This document shows positions 9,607 through 16,408 of a stretch of 23,510 bases of DNA, piece by piece (within the stretch, counting starts at the first letter, position 1; each line of letters begins with the position of its first letter). The notes beneath the pieces were generated by a model. That model saw only the letters and a list, made by a program, of their open reading frames with translations, was not told the origin of the DNA and made no database searches. The DNA comes from an uncultured Clostridium sp. (lineage in GTDB: Bacteria; Bacillota; Clostridia; Lachnospirales; Lachnospiraceae). The translations under genes and the position numbers were made by a program. The stretch is taken from contig UQJF01000036.1 in NCBI GenBank assembly GCA_900541315.1, positions 1-23,510 of the forward strand, written 5' to 3'.

Positions 9607-10614
9607 TTATGATTCCTCCTGTCTGGTCTTTAAAAAGTCGATCTCATGCTGGGCATTTTCATCTGCACCAAATACAGAAATGTAATGTTCAAACTCTGCC
9701 TGGGCTGCGCGGTACTGTCCACTGTATTCCAGACATACTGCCTTGTTATAAGCCAGCTCTTTTAAAAGTGTCATTCCCTGGATATCCTCCTGTGGAACAG
9801 CAGCTGCTGCCTGGTCTAACTCTGCCCCTGTTCCAGCCTTATATCCGGTGATCAGTGCATTATATCCCTTATCAAACGAATCAGCAGCTGTGTTATAGTC
9901 CTCTTCAGCCATCTGGCATAACCCCAGCTGGTTATAGATCCTGCTGTCCAGTTTTTCTCCCGTTTTCCCACTGTTTAATGCCTCTTCATAAAGACTTTTT
10001 GCTGTGTCAAAATCCTGCCCATTTACACAGGCAGAACCTGCTGCTATAAGAGCTTCCTCAAAACCGGCAGAGCGACTTCCTTCTTTTTCCTGTCCTAATG
10101 CTTCTCTATAATAAGAAACAGCAGAATCTTTATCTCCCAGCTTTTCTACACATACTGCCTTCATATACAGACAGGAGATCTTATCCCCTCCCTGCTCTGC
10201 AATCAGGTCATAGGTGTGGGAAGCAGCTTCATAATCTTTTAATAAAAGCTCTGCCTCTGCACGGTACCAAAGCACATCTGCATTAAATCCCGAGGGCTTA
10301 TTTGATTTATTTCCAGCTTTTTCCAAAGCAGCATCCAGATCTGCTATTGCCCCTTCCGGATCCCCTGCATTTAACTTTTCAATACCATCTTTTCTTAACT
10401 TGTCTTTTCCGGAACCGGCAAATTTTCCCACCAGCTTTACAGCTCCAAAAATAACTAAGCCGGTAAGAACAATACAGACCAGCCAGAGAAAAACTGCCTT
10501 AAGCCGTCTGTTTCTCCTTTTACGCCGTCTTAAGGTGTCTGACCTGCTGCTTCCTCTGTAATGACCGGTACGTCCGGTATTTCTCCTTCTTCTGTTTACA
10601 GGTCTGTTTCCCAT
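9607..10614 (-). CDS. Membrane-anchored tetratricopeptide-repeat protein
   Basis: A 335-residue protein. The first 39 residues are extremely basic (roughly 17 Arg/Lys, including RRRKRRNRR), followed by one transmembrane helix at about 40-59 and then an array of TPR-type helix pairs to the C-terminus. Examples are DPEGAIADLDAALEKA, DKDSAVSYYREAL, DFDTAKSLYEEAL, DYNTAADSFDKGY and QYRAAQAEFEHYI. The charge pattern predicts the N-terminus inside and the repeats outside, so it is probably a scaffold at the outer face of the membrane; no catalytic motif is present. The ATG has AGGAG upstream at good spacing. It sits 47 bp after dut and 4 bp before hflX. I do not recognise a named family and would not assign a specific function. 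Confidence 0.85.
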   Translation of the reverse strand: MGNRPVNRRRRNTGRTGHYRGSSRSDTLRRRKRRNRRLKAVFLWLVCIVLTGLVIFGAVKLVGKFAGSGKDKLRKDGIEKLNAGDPEGAIADLDAALEKAGNKSNKPSGFNADVLWYRAEAELLLKDYEAASHTYDLIAEQGGDKISCLYMKAVCVEKLGDKDSAVSYYREALGQEKEGSRSAGFEEALIAAGSACVNGQDFDTAKSLYEEALNSGKTGEKLDSRIYNQLGLCQMAEEDYNTAADSFDKGYNALITGYKAGTGAELDQAAAAVPQEDIQGMTLLKELAYNKAVCLEYSGQYRAAQAEFEHYISVFGADENAQHEIDFLKTRQEES

Positions 10615-10661
10615 AATTTCTCCTGCTTCTTTCTATTCCTCACAGTTCTGCCATGATATCT

Positions 10662-11183
10662 TCAGTTTTTCCTGCTGTCTGTACTGCCGAAACCGCCATT
10701 TCTTGCTTCTGTGCAATCATCATCTTCTGTAATGCCAAATGGCAGGAAGATCCCCTGTGCAAAACCGGCACCTTCTGCCAGTTCTACAGTCTTGTCTTCC
10801 TTTGTATCATTGGTCAGCTTTACGAAAATGTGACCTTCATTGTCAGAGAAGAAATAGTCACTGTCAATGATGCCAACTGTATTATTTAACTGTAAACGGT
10901 ACTTAAATCCCAGGCTGCTTCTTGGAAATACAGCCAGTACCCAGCCGTCGTTCATTTCCACACGGATACCTGTAGGAATCTTTATGGTCTCACCTGGGCG
11001 GATGGTCATTGCCACTGGTGTGTAAAGATCGTAGCCGGCAGAACCGGCAGTTGCTCTGGCCGGCAGACGGATTCCTTCGTAGATTCTTCTGATTTCTTCT
11101 GTTTCAATAGGGCCAAAGGTATCTTTCCAATCTCCTTCAAACTGTTCATAACTTACTTTGTAAAATTTTGCAATTCTTTCCAT
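10662..11183 (-). CDS. dut: dUTP diphosphatase (dUTPase)
   Basis: Hydrolyses dUTP to dUMP and pyrophosphate, keeping uracil out of DNA and supplying dUMP for thymidylate synthesis. All five motifs of the trimeric dUTPase family are visible in 173 residues: motif 1 AGSAGYDLY at 46-54, motif 2 PRSSLGFK near 87-94, motif 3 NNTVGIIDSDY at 100-110, motif 4 GAGFAQGIF, and the P-loop-like motif 5 RNGGFGSTDSRKN at the C-terminal end. Departures from the textbook pattern are PRSSLG for PRSG, FFSDNEG after the motif 3 Tyr instead of an immediate Gly, and a leader of about 45 residues before motif 1; these look like a clostridial subtype and not damage. Only a distant AGGAG (16 bases) lies before the ATG, so the start is less certain than the family. 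It follows nrdG by 75 bp. Confidence 0.93.
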   Translation of the reverse strand: MERIAKFYKVSYEQFEGDWKDTFGPIETEEIRRIYEGIRLPARATAGSAGYDLYTPVAMTIRPGETIKIPTGIRVEMNDGWVLAVFPRSSLGFKYRLQLNNTVGIIDSDYFFSDNEGHIFVKLTNDTKEDKTVELAEGAGFAQGIFLPFGITEDDDCTEARNGGFGSTDSRKN

Positions 11184-11222
11184 GATTAATTCTGTATTAC
11201 TCCTGTTATCTTGTTTTTATAG

Positions 11223-11247
11223 TCTTTGTTTTAGTGTTCTTTGTTTT
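11223..11247. repeat. Short direct repeat in the nrdG-dut spacer
   Basis: TCTTTGTTTT occurs at 11223-11232 and again at 11238-11247, a 15-bp period, in the 75-bp spacer between nrdG and dut. It lies upstream of dut on the coding strand. The spacer is AT-rich, so chance is possible. I found no convincing promoter here, which favours read-through from mscL-nrdG. Confidence 0.4.
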
Positions 11248-11258
11248 GATGTACTAGT

Positions 11259-11753
11259 TTAGTATTTCCTGTAAAGCTGTACCTTTCCTGTTTTAAGGGA
11301 TTCTTTCACATCGATCACACGCTGGTTTGCGCTGCCTTTCCAGTGAAGGCTGTTGTCTTTTTCTTCTATTTTAAATTCTCCGTCAACGATCACATCAATA
11401 TTGGGAAGAAATGGAATACCACAGATCTCCTCCCATTCATAACCGGTATACAGCCAAATAGTTTTATCTGGAAATTTTTCCCGTATGTCTTCTGCCAGTT
11501 TTCCGATCTCTTCCCTGTTTTTTTCATGGAGCGGATCACCACCGCTGAAGGTCACACCGGAAATATAGTCCTTTTTCAATTCTTCAAACAGTTCTTCTTT
11601 GGCAGCTTCATCAAAAGCCAGACCGCCGTTTATATCCCAGGTCACAGGGTTATGGCACTGAGGACAGTTGTGGCTGCAGCCTGCCACCCAAAGCACAGTC
11701 CGCAGCCCCTCTCCGTTAAGCATATCGTCTTTCGTTATGTTGTGGTAACGCAT
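11259..11753 (-). CDS. nrdG: Anaerobic ribonucleotide reductase activase NrdG
   Basis: Radical-SAM activating enzyme that uses S-adenosylmethionine and a 4Fe-4S cluster to place the glycyl radical on NrdD, enabling anaerobic dNTP synthesis. In 164 residues (family 150-175) it shows the cluster motif C26-x3-C30-x2-C33 within AGCSHNCPQCHNP, and the radical-SAM GGDPL motif in SGVTFSGGDPL. The ATG lies three bases past the mscL stop, and its GGAG site is inside the last mscL codons, so the two are translationally linked. Its substrate gene nrdD lies about 1.3 kb away in a separate transcription unit, with the XRE gene between, instead of forming the common nrdD-nrdG pair. Confidence 0.95.
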   Translation of the reverse strand: MRYHNITKDDMLNGEGLRTVLWVAGCSHNCPQCHNPVTWDINGGLAFDEAAKEELFEELKKDYISGVTFSGGDPLHEKNREEIGKLAEDIREKFPDKTIWLYTGYEWEEICGIPFLPNIDVIVDGEFKIEEKDNSLHWKGSANQRVIDVKESLKTGKVQLYRKY

Positions 11754-11756
11754 ATT

Positions 11757-12209
11757 TTATTTCTCCAGTTCAGATGTACAGTGTGGACAACGAACTGCTT
11801 TAATTGGGATCATGCTCTTGCAATAAGGACACTCTTTCTCTGTAGGTGCCTTTGGTGCTTCCGGAGCTTTTCCAATTTTTTCCAGTTTGTTGATCCCTTT
11901 GATAACCATAAATACAACAAAAGCCATCAGTATAAAGTTGATCGTCTGCGTGATAAATGCACCGTAATTAATAGTTGCTGTCACTTCATTGGCTGCTGCC
12001 AGTGTAGGATATTTGTTTCCATCAAGAGCAATGAACATGTTTGAAAAATCAATTTTTCCAGTAAAAATACTCAGTACCGGCATAAAAATATCATTGACCA
12101 GTGAACTGACTATAGATGTAAATGCACTGCCAATGATCATACCTACAGCCAGGTCGATCATGTTTCCCTTTAAGGCAAACTTTTTAAAATCTTCTAAAAA
12201 CTTTTTCAT
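11757..12209 (-). CDS. mscL: Large-conductance mechanosensitive channel MscL with zinc-ribbon tail
   Basis: Pentameric membrane channel that opens under high tension and releases solutes during hypo-osmotic shock. The N-terminal helix and TM1 read FKKFALKGNMIDLAVGMIIGSAF, matching the family closely; TM2 spans about 83-108 (TQTINFILMAFVVFMVIKG). I start at the ATG at 12207-12209 (150 residues), not at one 15 bases upstream, because GGAGG (12218-12222) overlaps that upstream ATG and sits eight bases before the chosen one, and because homologues start MxxxFxxFAxxGN. After the usual cytoplasmic end, a Pro/Ala linker (KAPEAPKAP) leads to a Cys4 zinc-ribbon-like tail: C127-x2-C130 and C141-x2-C144. 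The tail is unlike E. coli or Bacillus MscL. It leads the mscL-nrdG-dut-TPR-hflX run. Confidence 0.95.
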   Translation of the reverse strand: MKKFLEDFKKFALKGNMIDLAVGMIIGSAFTSIVSSLVNDIFMPVLSIFTGKIDFSNMFIALDGNKYPTLAAANEVTATINYGAFITQTINFILMAFVVFMVIKGINKLEKIGKAPEAPKAPTEKECPYCKSMIPIKAVRCPHCTSELEK

Positions 12210-12217
12210 CTGTCCCG

Positions 12218-12222
12218 CCTCC
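12218..12222 (-). promoter_or_regulatory. Ribosome binding site that fixes the mscL start
   Basis: GGAGG on the minus strand, eight bases before the ATG at 12209. It shares its first G with a more upstream in-frame ATG (12222-12224), which therefore cannot use it. Confidence 0.85.
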
Positions 12223-12372
12223 ATTTTTCATTTGCAGGCTTTACTGCTGCTTTGCACGCTTTTCAATGTATACTGCTTGTATCAGTTTATCATAATCTAT
12301 GGGAATTTTCCACTTGATTTTCCTTGCCAATACCAGAAATCATATTTTTCCATTCTCTTTTTTCTAGTCTCT

Positions 12373-12392
12373 TATGAACTATATAATTCATA
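12373..12392. promoter_or_regulatory. Near-perfect 20-bp palindrome, candidate operator
   Basis: The arms TATGAACTAT and ATAATTCATA are reverse complements except at one pair. The site lies in the 271-bp AT-rich divergent spacer between mscL and the XRE gene, and it contains TATAAT (12382-12387) in the plus orientation, which could be the -10 of the XRE gene about 95 bp downstream, although the matching -35 is poor. An XRE dimer binding its own promoter would look like this; that is inference. Otherwise this spacer shows no clear feature. Confidence 0.45.
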
Positions 12393-12480
12393 TTTTATAC
12401 ACGTATTTTCAAGCTAATGTTTTTAACTTAACTGGGATAAAATAGGAATATATTTATACACGACAGAAGGAGAAGCTTTT

Positions 12481-12864
12481 TTGAAAGCCAAGGCTGCAAA
12501 AAGCATATGGATTATGAGTTTTGAACTGGATCGCATAGAGGAGCTGTGTAATGATCGTGGATGGAGCCACTACCGCCTTGCAAAGGAAATGGAAATTTCC
12601 CCAAACAGCATAGGAAATCTTTTCCGCCGAACCACTGTGCCCAGTATTCCTACCATCCGTCATATATGCCAGGTTTTTGGTATCTCCATGAGCGAATTTT
12701 ACAGCACAGAGGGCAGTCAGGCTATTTTAAGCAAACAGCAGGAATATGTGCTGAATCTGTATAATCAGCTTGGTCCTTCTAACCGGCTGAGGGCAGAAGC
12801 TTATCTGGAAGGTCTGGTGGATGGGTCTTACAGAAAGAAGCGGAAGAAGAAAGAAAAAGAATAA
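12481..12864 (+). CDS. XRE-family helix-turn-helix regulator
   Basis: A 127-residue DNA-binding protein of the Cro/CI (HTH_3) type. The HTH domain covers about 15-75: IEELCNDRGWSHYRLAKEMEI is the first half, followed by SPNSIGNLFRRTTVPSIPTIRHICQVFGISMSEFY, which includes the recognition helix. A helical segment follows, and the tail is a run of Lys/Arg. The start is TTG at 12481: AGGAG at 12468-12472 is eight bases upstream, whereas the internal ATG codons have no such site; homologues often begin near codon 12, so a shorter form is possible. It is monocistronic, divergent from mscL and converging on nrdD. The target is unknown; the palindrome at 12373-12392 is a candidate. Confidence 0.9.
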   Translation: MKAKAAKSIWIMSFELDRIEELCNDRGWSHYRLAKEMEISPNSIGNLFRRTTVPSIPTIRHICQVFGISMSEFYSTEGSQAILSKQQEYVLNLYNQLGPSNRLRAEAYLEGLVDGSYRKKRKKKEKE

Positions 12865-12873
12865 AAAATTAAA

Positions 12874-12910
12874 TGTCTTTTTTGTATACAGGATCTGATG
12901 TATAAAGACA
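12874..12910 (+). other. Stem-loop just after the XRE gene
   Basis: TGTCTT (12874-12879) pairs with AAGACA (12905-12910), and TATACA (12885-12890) with TGTATA (12899-12904), around an 8-nt loop with a 5-nt bulge. It has no T-run after it, so it is not a standard intrinsic terminator; it could be a 3' mRNA stabiliser. Confidence 0.4.
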
Positions 12911-12952
12911 CTGATGGAAACTGTCCAGCAAAGGAATAAATTCCGTCCACTC

Positions 12953-13002
12953 ACGATCCCCGCGCTGACGCGCTCCACTGTCTGCTATCGCAGACGGATC
13001 GT
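12953..13002. repeat. Cloverleaf-like palindromic element (three-way junction)
   Basis: An outer stem ACGATCC/GGATCGT (12953-12959 with 12996-13002) encloses two perfect hairpins: CGCG-CTGA-CGCG (12961-12972) and GTCTGC-TATC-GCAGAC (12980-12995). It is more GC-rich than its surroundings and lies between the converging XRE and nrdD genes, just before the terminator. It does not match tRNA, since the arms and invariant bases are absent. It resembles a REP-type palindromic repeat in style. Confidence 0.5.
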
Positions 13003-13007
13003 TCGTT

Positions 13008-13068
13008 AAAAGCAAAGGAAAAAACAAATGCCGCTTTAAAGCGGCGCTTGTTTTTCCTCTTTGCTTTT
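13008..13068. terminator. Long bidirectional terminator between XRE gene and nrdD
   Basis: A long hairpin centred at 13037/13038. The core TGCCGCTTTAAAGCGG extends through ACAA/TTGT and AAAAA/TTTTT, then AAAGCAAAGG pairs with CCtcTTTGCTTT with a small bulge. T-runs exist on both strands, so it suits both converging transcripts. The distal edge touches the nrdD stop codon (13067-13069). Confidence 0.85.
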
Positions 13069-15199
13069 ACATGCTTACTCGTTCGGCTATCTCGGCCATC
13101 TTGGCTTCATTTAATCTTGTATCGCCTTTTACCCTTGAATAGCTTAAATATCCATTCATCCGGTCGATCTTAGTCAGGTTTTTGCTGCCGCAGACCGAGC
13201 ATACGTCCATTTCCAGCTCTTCGTGACCGCAGTCATCGCAATACGCCAGTGACAGGTTTACGCCTTCGTAAAATCCCATTCTCATGGCTCTGCGGACTAA
13301 TGTGCGGATTGCCTCTTTGTTGTAGCTTACCGGGTATTTTACATACTGGATCTTACCGCCGTTGCTTAATTCCCAGAAACGGTATTCCAGATCCTGCTTC
13401 TGGATCGGGGTAATATCTTCGGTTACGTGGCAGTGGAAGCCATTACTTACATATTCTCTGTCAGACACGTTTTCGATGATACCGTATTTCTTACGGAACT
13501 GCTTTACCTGAAGACCGCAAAGATTCTCTGCCGGTGTAGCGTAAATGGCATAAAGATTGCCGTCCTCTTCCTTGAAATCATCGATTTTTTTATTAATATG
13601 CTCCAGAACCTCCAGTGCAAACTGTCCATCCTCTACCAGGGATTTCTTATTATATAATTGCTGCAGCTCATTAAAAGCAGTGATCCCAAAAGAAGCAGTG
13701 GCCGTTTTCAATAATGGTTTGATCTTATCATGAAGTCCTAAATGACCGCCGTAAAATCCCCCTTCACAGTATGCCAGAGGATTGGTAGATGCCTTCATTT
13801 CACCCAGATATGCATACGTACGGATGTGGATCTTGCGGATCAGTTCCAGATAGTAATCTAAGACTTCATAAAAATCCCGGCCTTCCTGTCTTGATTTAGC
13901 TAATATCATAGGAAGGTGAAGACTGACTACACCAATATTAAAACGCCCTTCAAATACAGGCACATCTTTTTCATCAGCCGGATGCATGCCCCCTCTTTCA
14001 TACCATGGAGACAGGAACGCACGGCAGCCCATTGGTGAAATGATCTTTCCGTATTTTTTATACATGCTGGCAATATAACCTTTTCCTGTAAGGGAAAGCC
14101 AGTCCGGATACATAGTCTTGCTGGAACAGTCAATGCCTGCTTCAAATACATCTTCTAACTCACCGCCTGGTCCATGCAGTTTCTCATCATAGAGAAATAC
14201 CACTTTAGGGAACAGTACCGGCTTTTTATGGCCTGCTTTTCCCTGACCGCCTTTTCGTACCTTCAGCATAGTCATGGTAGCCATTTTCGCAAAACGGCTG
14301 GTTCCTGTACCTGCAGTCATGGTGATAAAGGGATAATCGCCGCGGCTGGAGGAAACAGAATTAAACTTATATTCCCAACCCTGGAAGCCCTGTTCCATGT
14401 CTCTTTGCACATCAGCCAGGGCAACCTCTTCTACTTTTTCTTCAGGCAGCTCCAGCTTTCTGTATTTTTCCAGATATTTTGCATAAGATTTCTCTGCATA
14501 AGGCGCCAGGATATTTTCCACACTTGGCACTGTAAAACCGCCGTACTGCTGACTGGCTGCGCTTAAAACAATATCTCCGATAACGTCAAAGGCAACATCC
14601 AGTGTTTTGGGCTCATTGTACCATAGATTTCCCATTTCAAAGCCACCGGTAAGGACAGCTTTCACATCAAAGAGACAGCAGTTCATAGTATCTCTTCTTG
14701 CAGACATATCATGAATGTAAATATAACCTTCTCTGCATGCCTGCAACTCTTCTACTGTCATAAAAAACTTCTGGTAAAGAGATTTATTCAGCTCATTAAA
14801 GATCAGGCTGCGCTTGGTAGAAACCAGGGCACTGTCTGTATTGCTGTTTTCCTTATCCCCGATATACATAATGGACTGACTTTTCTTGTATACATCATCC
14901 AGCATCCGCACAAAATCCTGTTTATAATTCCGGTAATCCCGGTAACTTTTGGCAACCAGAGGATTGACCTTATCCAGAGCGCCTTCCACAATGTTGTGCA
15001 TCTGGGCAATAGGAATCAGCTCCTGATCCATCTCCTCTGCCTTCTCTTCCACAAATTCGCAGATAAAGTTCTTCTCTGCCCTTGAAAATGTGATCATGGC
15101 TCTTTCTGCTGATTTACTAATGGCAGCAAGTACCTTTTTCACATTGAAATCTTCTTTTGTACCATCTTTTTTTACGACTTTTATCTTACTGCAGTCCAT
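13067..15199 (-). CDS. nrdD: Anaerobic (class III) ribonucleoside-triphosphate reductase
   Basis: Reduces ribonucleoside triphosphates to deoxy forms without oxygen, using a glycyl radical installed by NrdG. The 710-residue protein begins with an ATP-cone allosteric domain (about 1-95: IKVVKKDGTKEDFNVKKVLAAI). The catalytic barrel includes NCCLFDVKAVLTGG, SSSRGDYPFITMTAGTG and the finger-loop MGCRAFLSPW, which probably carries the thiyl-radical Cys. The C-terminus holds the zinc site C654/C657/C667/C670 and the radical glycine G683 in RMNGYLSYSR. All essential parts are present. The ATG has AAAGGTGA a few bases upstream. Upstream DNA has a promoter and two NrdR-like boxes. It is monocistronic here, ending in the hairpin at 13008-13068; nrdG lies in the next minus-strand operon. 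Confidence 0.97.
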   Translation of the reverse strand: MDCSKIKVVKKDGTKEDFNVKKVLAAISKSAERAMITFSRAEKNFICEFVEEKAEEMDQELIPIAQMHNIVEGALDKVNPLVAKSYRDYRNYKQDFVRMLDDVYKKSQSIMYIGDKENSNTDSALVSTKRSLIFNELNKSLYQKFFMTVEELQACREGYIYIHDMSARRDTMNCCLFDVKAVLTGGFEMGNLWYNEPKTLDVAFDVIGDIVLSAASQQYGGFTVPSVENILAPYAEKSYAKYLEKYRKLELPEEKVEEVALADVQRDMEQGFQGWEYKFNSVSSSRGDYPFITMTAGTGTSRFAKMATMTMLKVRKGGQGKAGHKKPVLFPKVVFLYDEKLHGPGGELEDVFEAGIDCSSKTMYPDWLSLTGKGYIASMYKKYGKIISPMGCRAFLSPWYERGGMHPADEKDVPVFEGRFNIGVVSLHLPMILAKSRQEGRDFYEVLDYYLELIRKIHIRTYAYLGEMKASTNPLAYCEGGFYGGHLGLHDKIKPLLKTATASFGITAFNELQQLYNKKSLVEDGQFALEVLEHINKKIDDFKEEDGNLYAIYATPAENLCGLQVKQFRKKYGIIENVSDREYVSNGFHCHVTEDITPIQKQDLEYRFWELSNGGKIQYVKYPVSYNKEAIRTLVRRAMRMGFYEGVNLSLAYCDDCGHEELEMDVCSVCGSKNLTKIDRMNGYLSYSRVKGDTRLNEAKMAEIAERVSM

Positions 15200-15232
15200 T
15201 CCGTCACCTTTCCTTTATGTTTTTATGTTTAT

Positions 15233-15248
15233 ATACCATATATTGTGT
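15233..15248. promoter_or_regulatory. NrdR-box-like palindrome, proximal to nrdD
   Basis: The 16-mer ATACCATATATTGTGT matches the known NrdR pattern (acaCwATATATwGtgt) at 14 of 16 positions. It lies 34 bp upstream of the nrdD ATG. NrdR is the ATP-cone repressor of ribonucleotide reductase genes. Confidence 0.7.
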
Positions 15249-15264
15249 TTCATTCGTGATATAT

Positions 15265-15280
15265 ATACTATATATCTTTT
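15265..15280. promoter_or_regulatory. NrdR-box-like palindrome, distal to nrdD
   Basis: ATACTATATATCTTTT matches the NrdR pattern at 12 of 16 positions, weaker in the right half. Its centre is 32 bp from that of the first box, about three helical turns, which is the paired arrangement NrdR uses. The local DNA is AT-rich, so this box alone would be weak; the spacing is what supports it. Confidence 0.6.
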
Positions 15281-15292
15281 TATGCGTATGTT

Positions 15293-15321
15293 ATCGTACC
15301 ATGTCTGTGTCTGTCCGTCAA
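15293..15321 (-). promoter_or_regulatory. Probable nrdD promoter
   Basis: On the minus strand TTGACG (15316-15321) and TACGAT (15293-15298) are 17 bp apart. The predicted start is near 15286, so both NrdR-like boxes would fall within the first 55 transcribed bases, a position suited to repression. Alternative -10 sequences exist in the TA-rich box region. Confidence 0.5.
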
Positions 15322-15337
15322 GACGTTTACTATTTTC

Positions 15338-15366
15338 TTGAAAATGCCGTTAATGCAAGATATAAT
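15338..15366 (+). promoter_or_regulatory. Promoter of the metallophosphoesterase-scpAB operon
   Basis: TTGAAA (15338-15343) and a perfect TATAAT (15361-15366) are separated by exactly 17 bp, a good sigma-A type promoter. It faces the plus strand and leaves a leader of about 100 nt before the ATG at 15477. The -35/-10 spacer contains CGTTAATGC, whose inverted copy GCATTAACG occurs at 15420-15428. Confidence 0.7.
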
Positions 15367-15476
15367 GTAATGAGCGAAGCAAAAAACAAGCGGCTGTGCA
15401 GCAGACATTTTTTTGCATGGCATTAACGAAAAAACCGCCTGCGTAAGGGAAAAAACATTTTTTTAAGGAGATCTTA

Positions 15477-16394
15477 ATGCTGATCACTCATCTGACTGCT
15501 GCCGCCTGCGCAGCTGCTGCCATCTGTCTTGGCAGATCAGAATATGAAAAAAAAGCTTTATCCGCCGAAGAAACCACTATTTACAGCAGTAAAGTATCAA
15601 AAAAACGCACCTTTATCTTTCTGTCCGACCTGCATGAAAATACCTTTGGACAGGAAAATGAAAAGCTGATACAGGTCATTGACCAGATGCATCCTGATGC
15701 TGTCCTAAACGGCGGTGATCTTATCGTCACCAAAGGCACACATGCAAAAACAGACCGGTCGCTCTCTCTTATAAAAGAACTGGTTTCCCGCTATCCTGTT
15801 TACTGTGGAGAAGGAAACCATGAAAACCGCATTGACTGGGAACCGGGAAAATATGGATCAGAAGGGAACATTTACCGGAATGCCTTAAAACAGGCCGGAG
15901 CCATTTGCCTGAAAAATAATTCTGCCATTTTTGATACAGAAATACGGATCACCTGCCTGGACCTGGACAAAGATTTTTATAAAAAAGCTCTGGTACACCC
16001 CGTACCATCTATGCCAGCCCATTATATAGAAGAAAAAGTGGGGAACCCGGCTTCTGGTCATTTCCAGATCCTGTTAGCCCACTCCCCTCTCTTTTTTGCC
16101 AATTATGCAGACTGGGGGGCAGATCTGACCTTATGCGGTCATTTTCACGGCGGGACCATCCGCCTTCCAGGACTTGGTGGCGTAATGACTCCCCAGTATC
16201 AGTTTTTTCTCCCTTGGTGTGCCGGAATTTTTGAAGACCAGGGACATTATATGGCTGTAAGCCGCGGTCTGGGGACCCATTCCATCAACATCCGTTTAAA
16301 CAACCGTCCCCAGCTTTTAGTCCTGCATATCTGCCCGCAAACAGACGGATCTGCAGCAACACCCATCTTGAAAAAAATCTTACGTAAATTATAA
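15477..16394 (+). CDS. Calcineurin-like metallophosphoesterase
   Basis: A 305-residue phosphoesterase of the YkuE/YaeI type with a two-metal site. Motifs appear in order: SDLHE (D51, H53), GGDL (D81), GNHE (N114, H115), LAHSPLF and CGHFHGG near 222-228. Residues 3-19 are short, hydrophobic and alanine-rich, fitting an N-terminal membrane anchor, so the enzyme is likely tethered to the membrane; the substrate cannot be read from the sequence. The ATG has AAGGAG six bases upstream. It lies 14 bp before scpA downstream of a strong promoter, so it is probably cotranscribed with the condensin genes, without implying a shared function. Confidence 0.9.
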   Translation: MLITHLTAAACAAAAICLGRSEYEKKALSAEETTIYSSKVSKKRTFIFLSDLHENTFGQENEKLIQVIDQMHPDAVLNGGDLIVTKGTHAKTDRSLSLIKELVSRYPVYCGEGNHENRIDWEPGKYGSEGNIYRNALKQAGAICLKNNSAIFDTEIRITCLDLDKDFYKKALVHPVPSMPAHYIEEKVGNPASGHFQILLAHSPLFFANYADWGADLTLCGHFHGGTIRLPGLGGVMTPQYQFFLPWCAGIFEDQGHYMAVSRGLGTHSINIRLNNRPQLLVLHICPQTDGSAATPILKKILRKL

Positions 16395-16408
16395 ATAGGA
16401 TATATAAA

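Noticed and set aside
11343..12044. A 233-residue open frame on the plus strand
   Set aside because: It lies antisense to nrdG and mscL, whose motifs are unmistakable; the antisense peptide has no family features and no suitable start site.
12373..12392. Reading the XRE upstream palindrome as an NrdR box
   Set aside because: Only the central TATA-rich part agrees; the flanking ACA/TGT half-sites are missing and there is no partner box 31-32 bp away.
12953..13002. tRNA-like gene in the cloverleaf palindrome
   Set aside because: It has only two inner arms and lacks the acceptor stem, T-arm consensus and anticodon geometry.
15157..15426. Open frame ending at 15426 upstream of the metallophosphoesterase
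   Set aside because: It starts inside nrdD antisense and crosses both predicted promoters and the NrdR-like boxes; the composition is that of AT-rich spacer.
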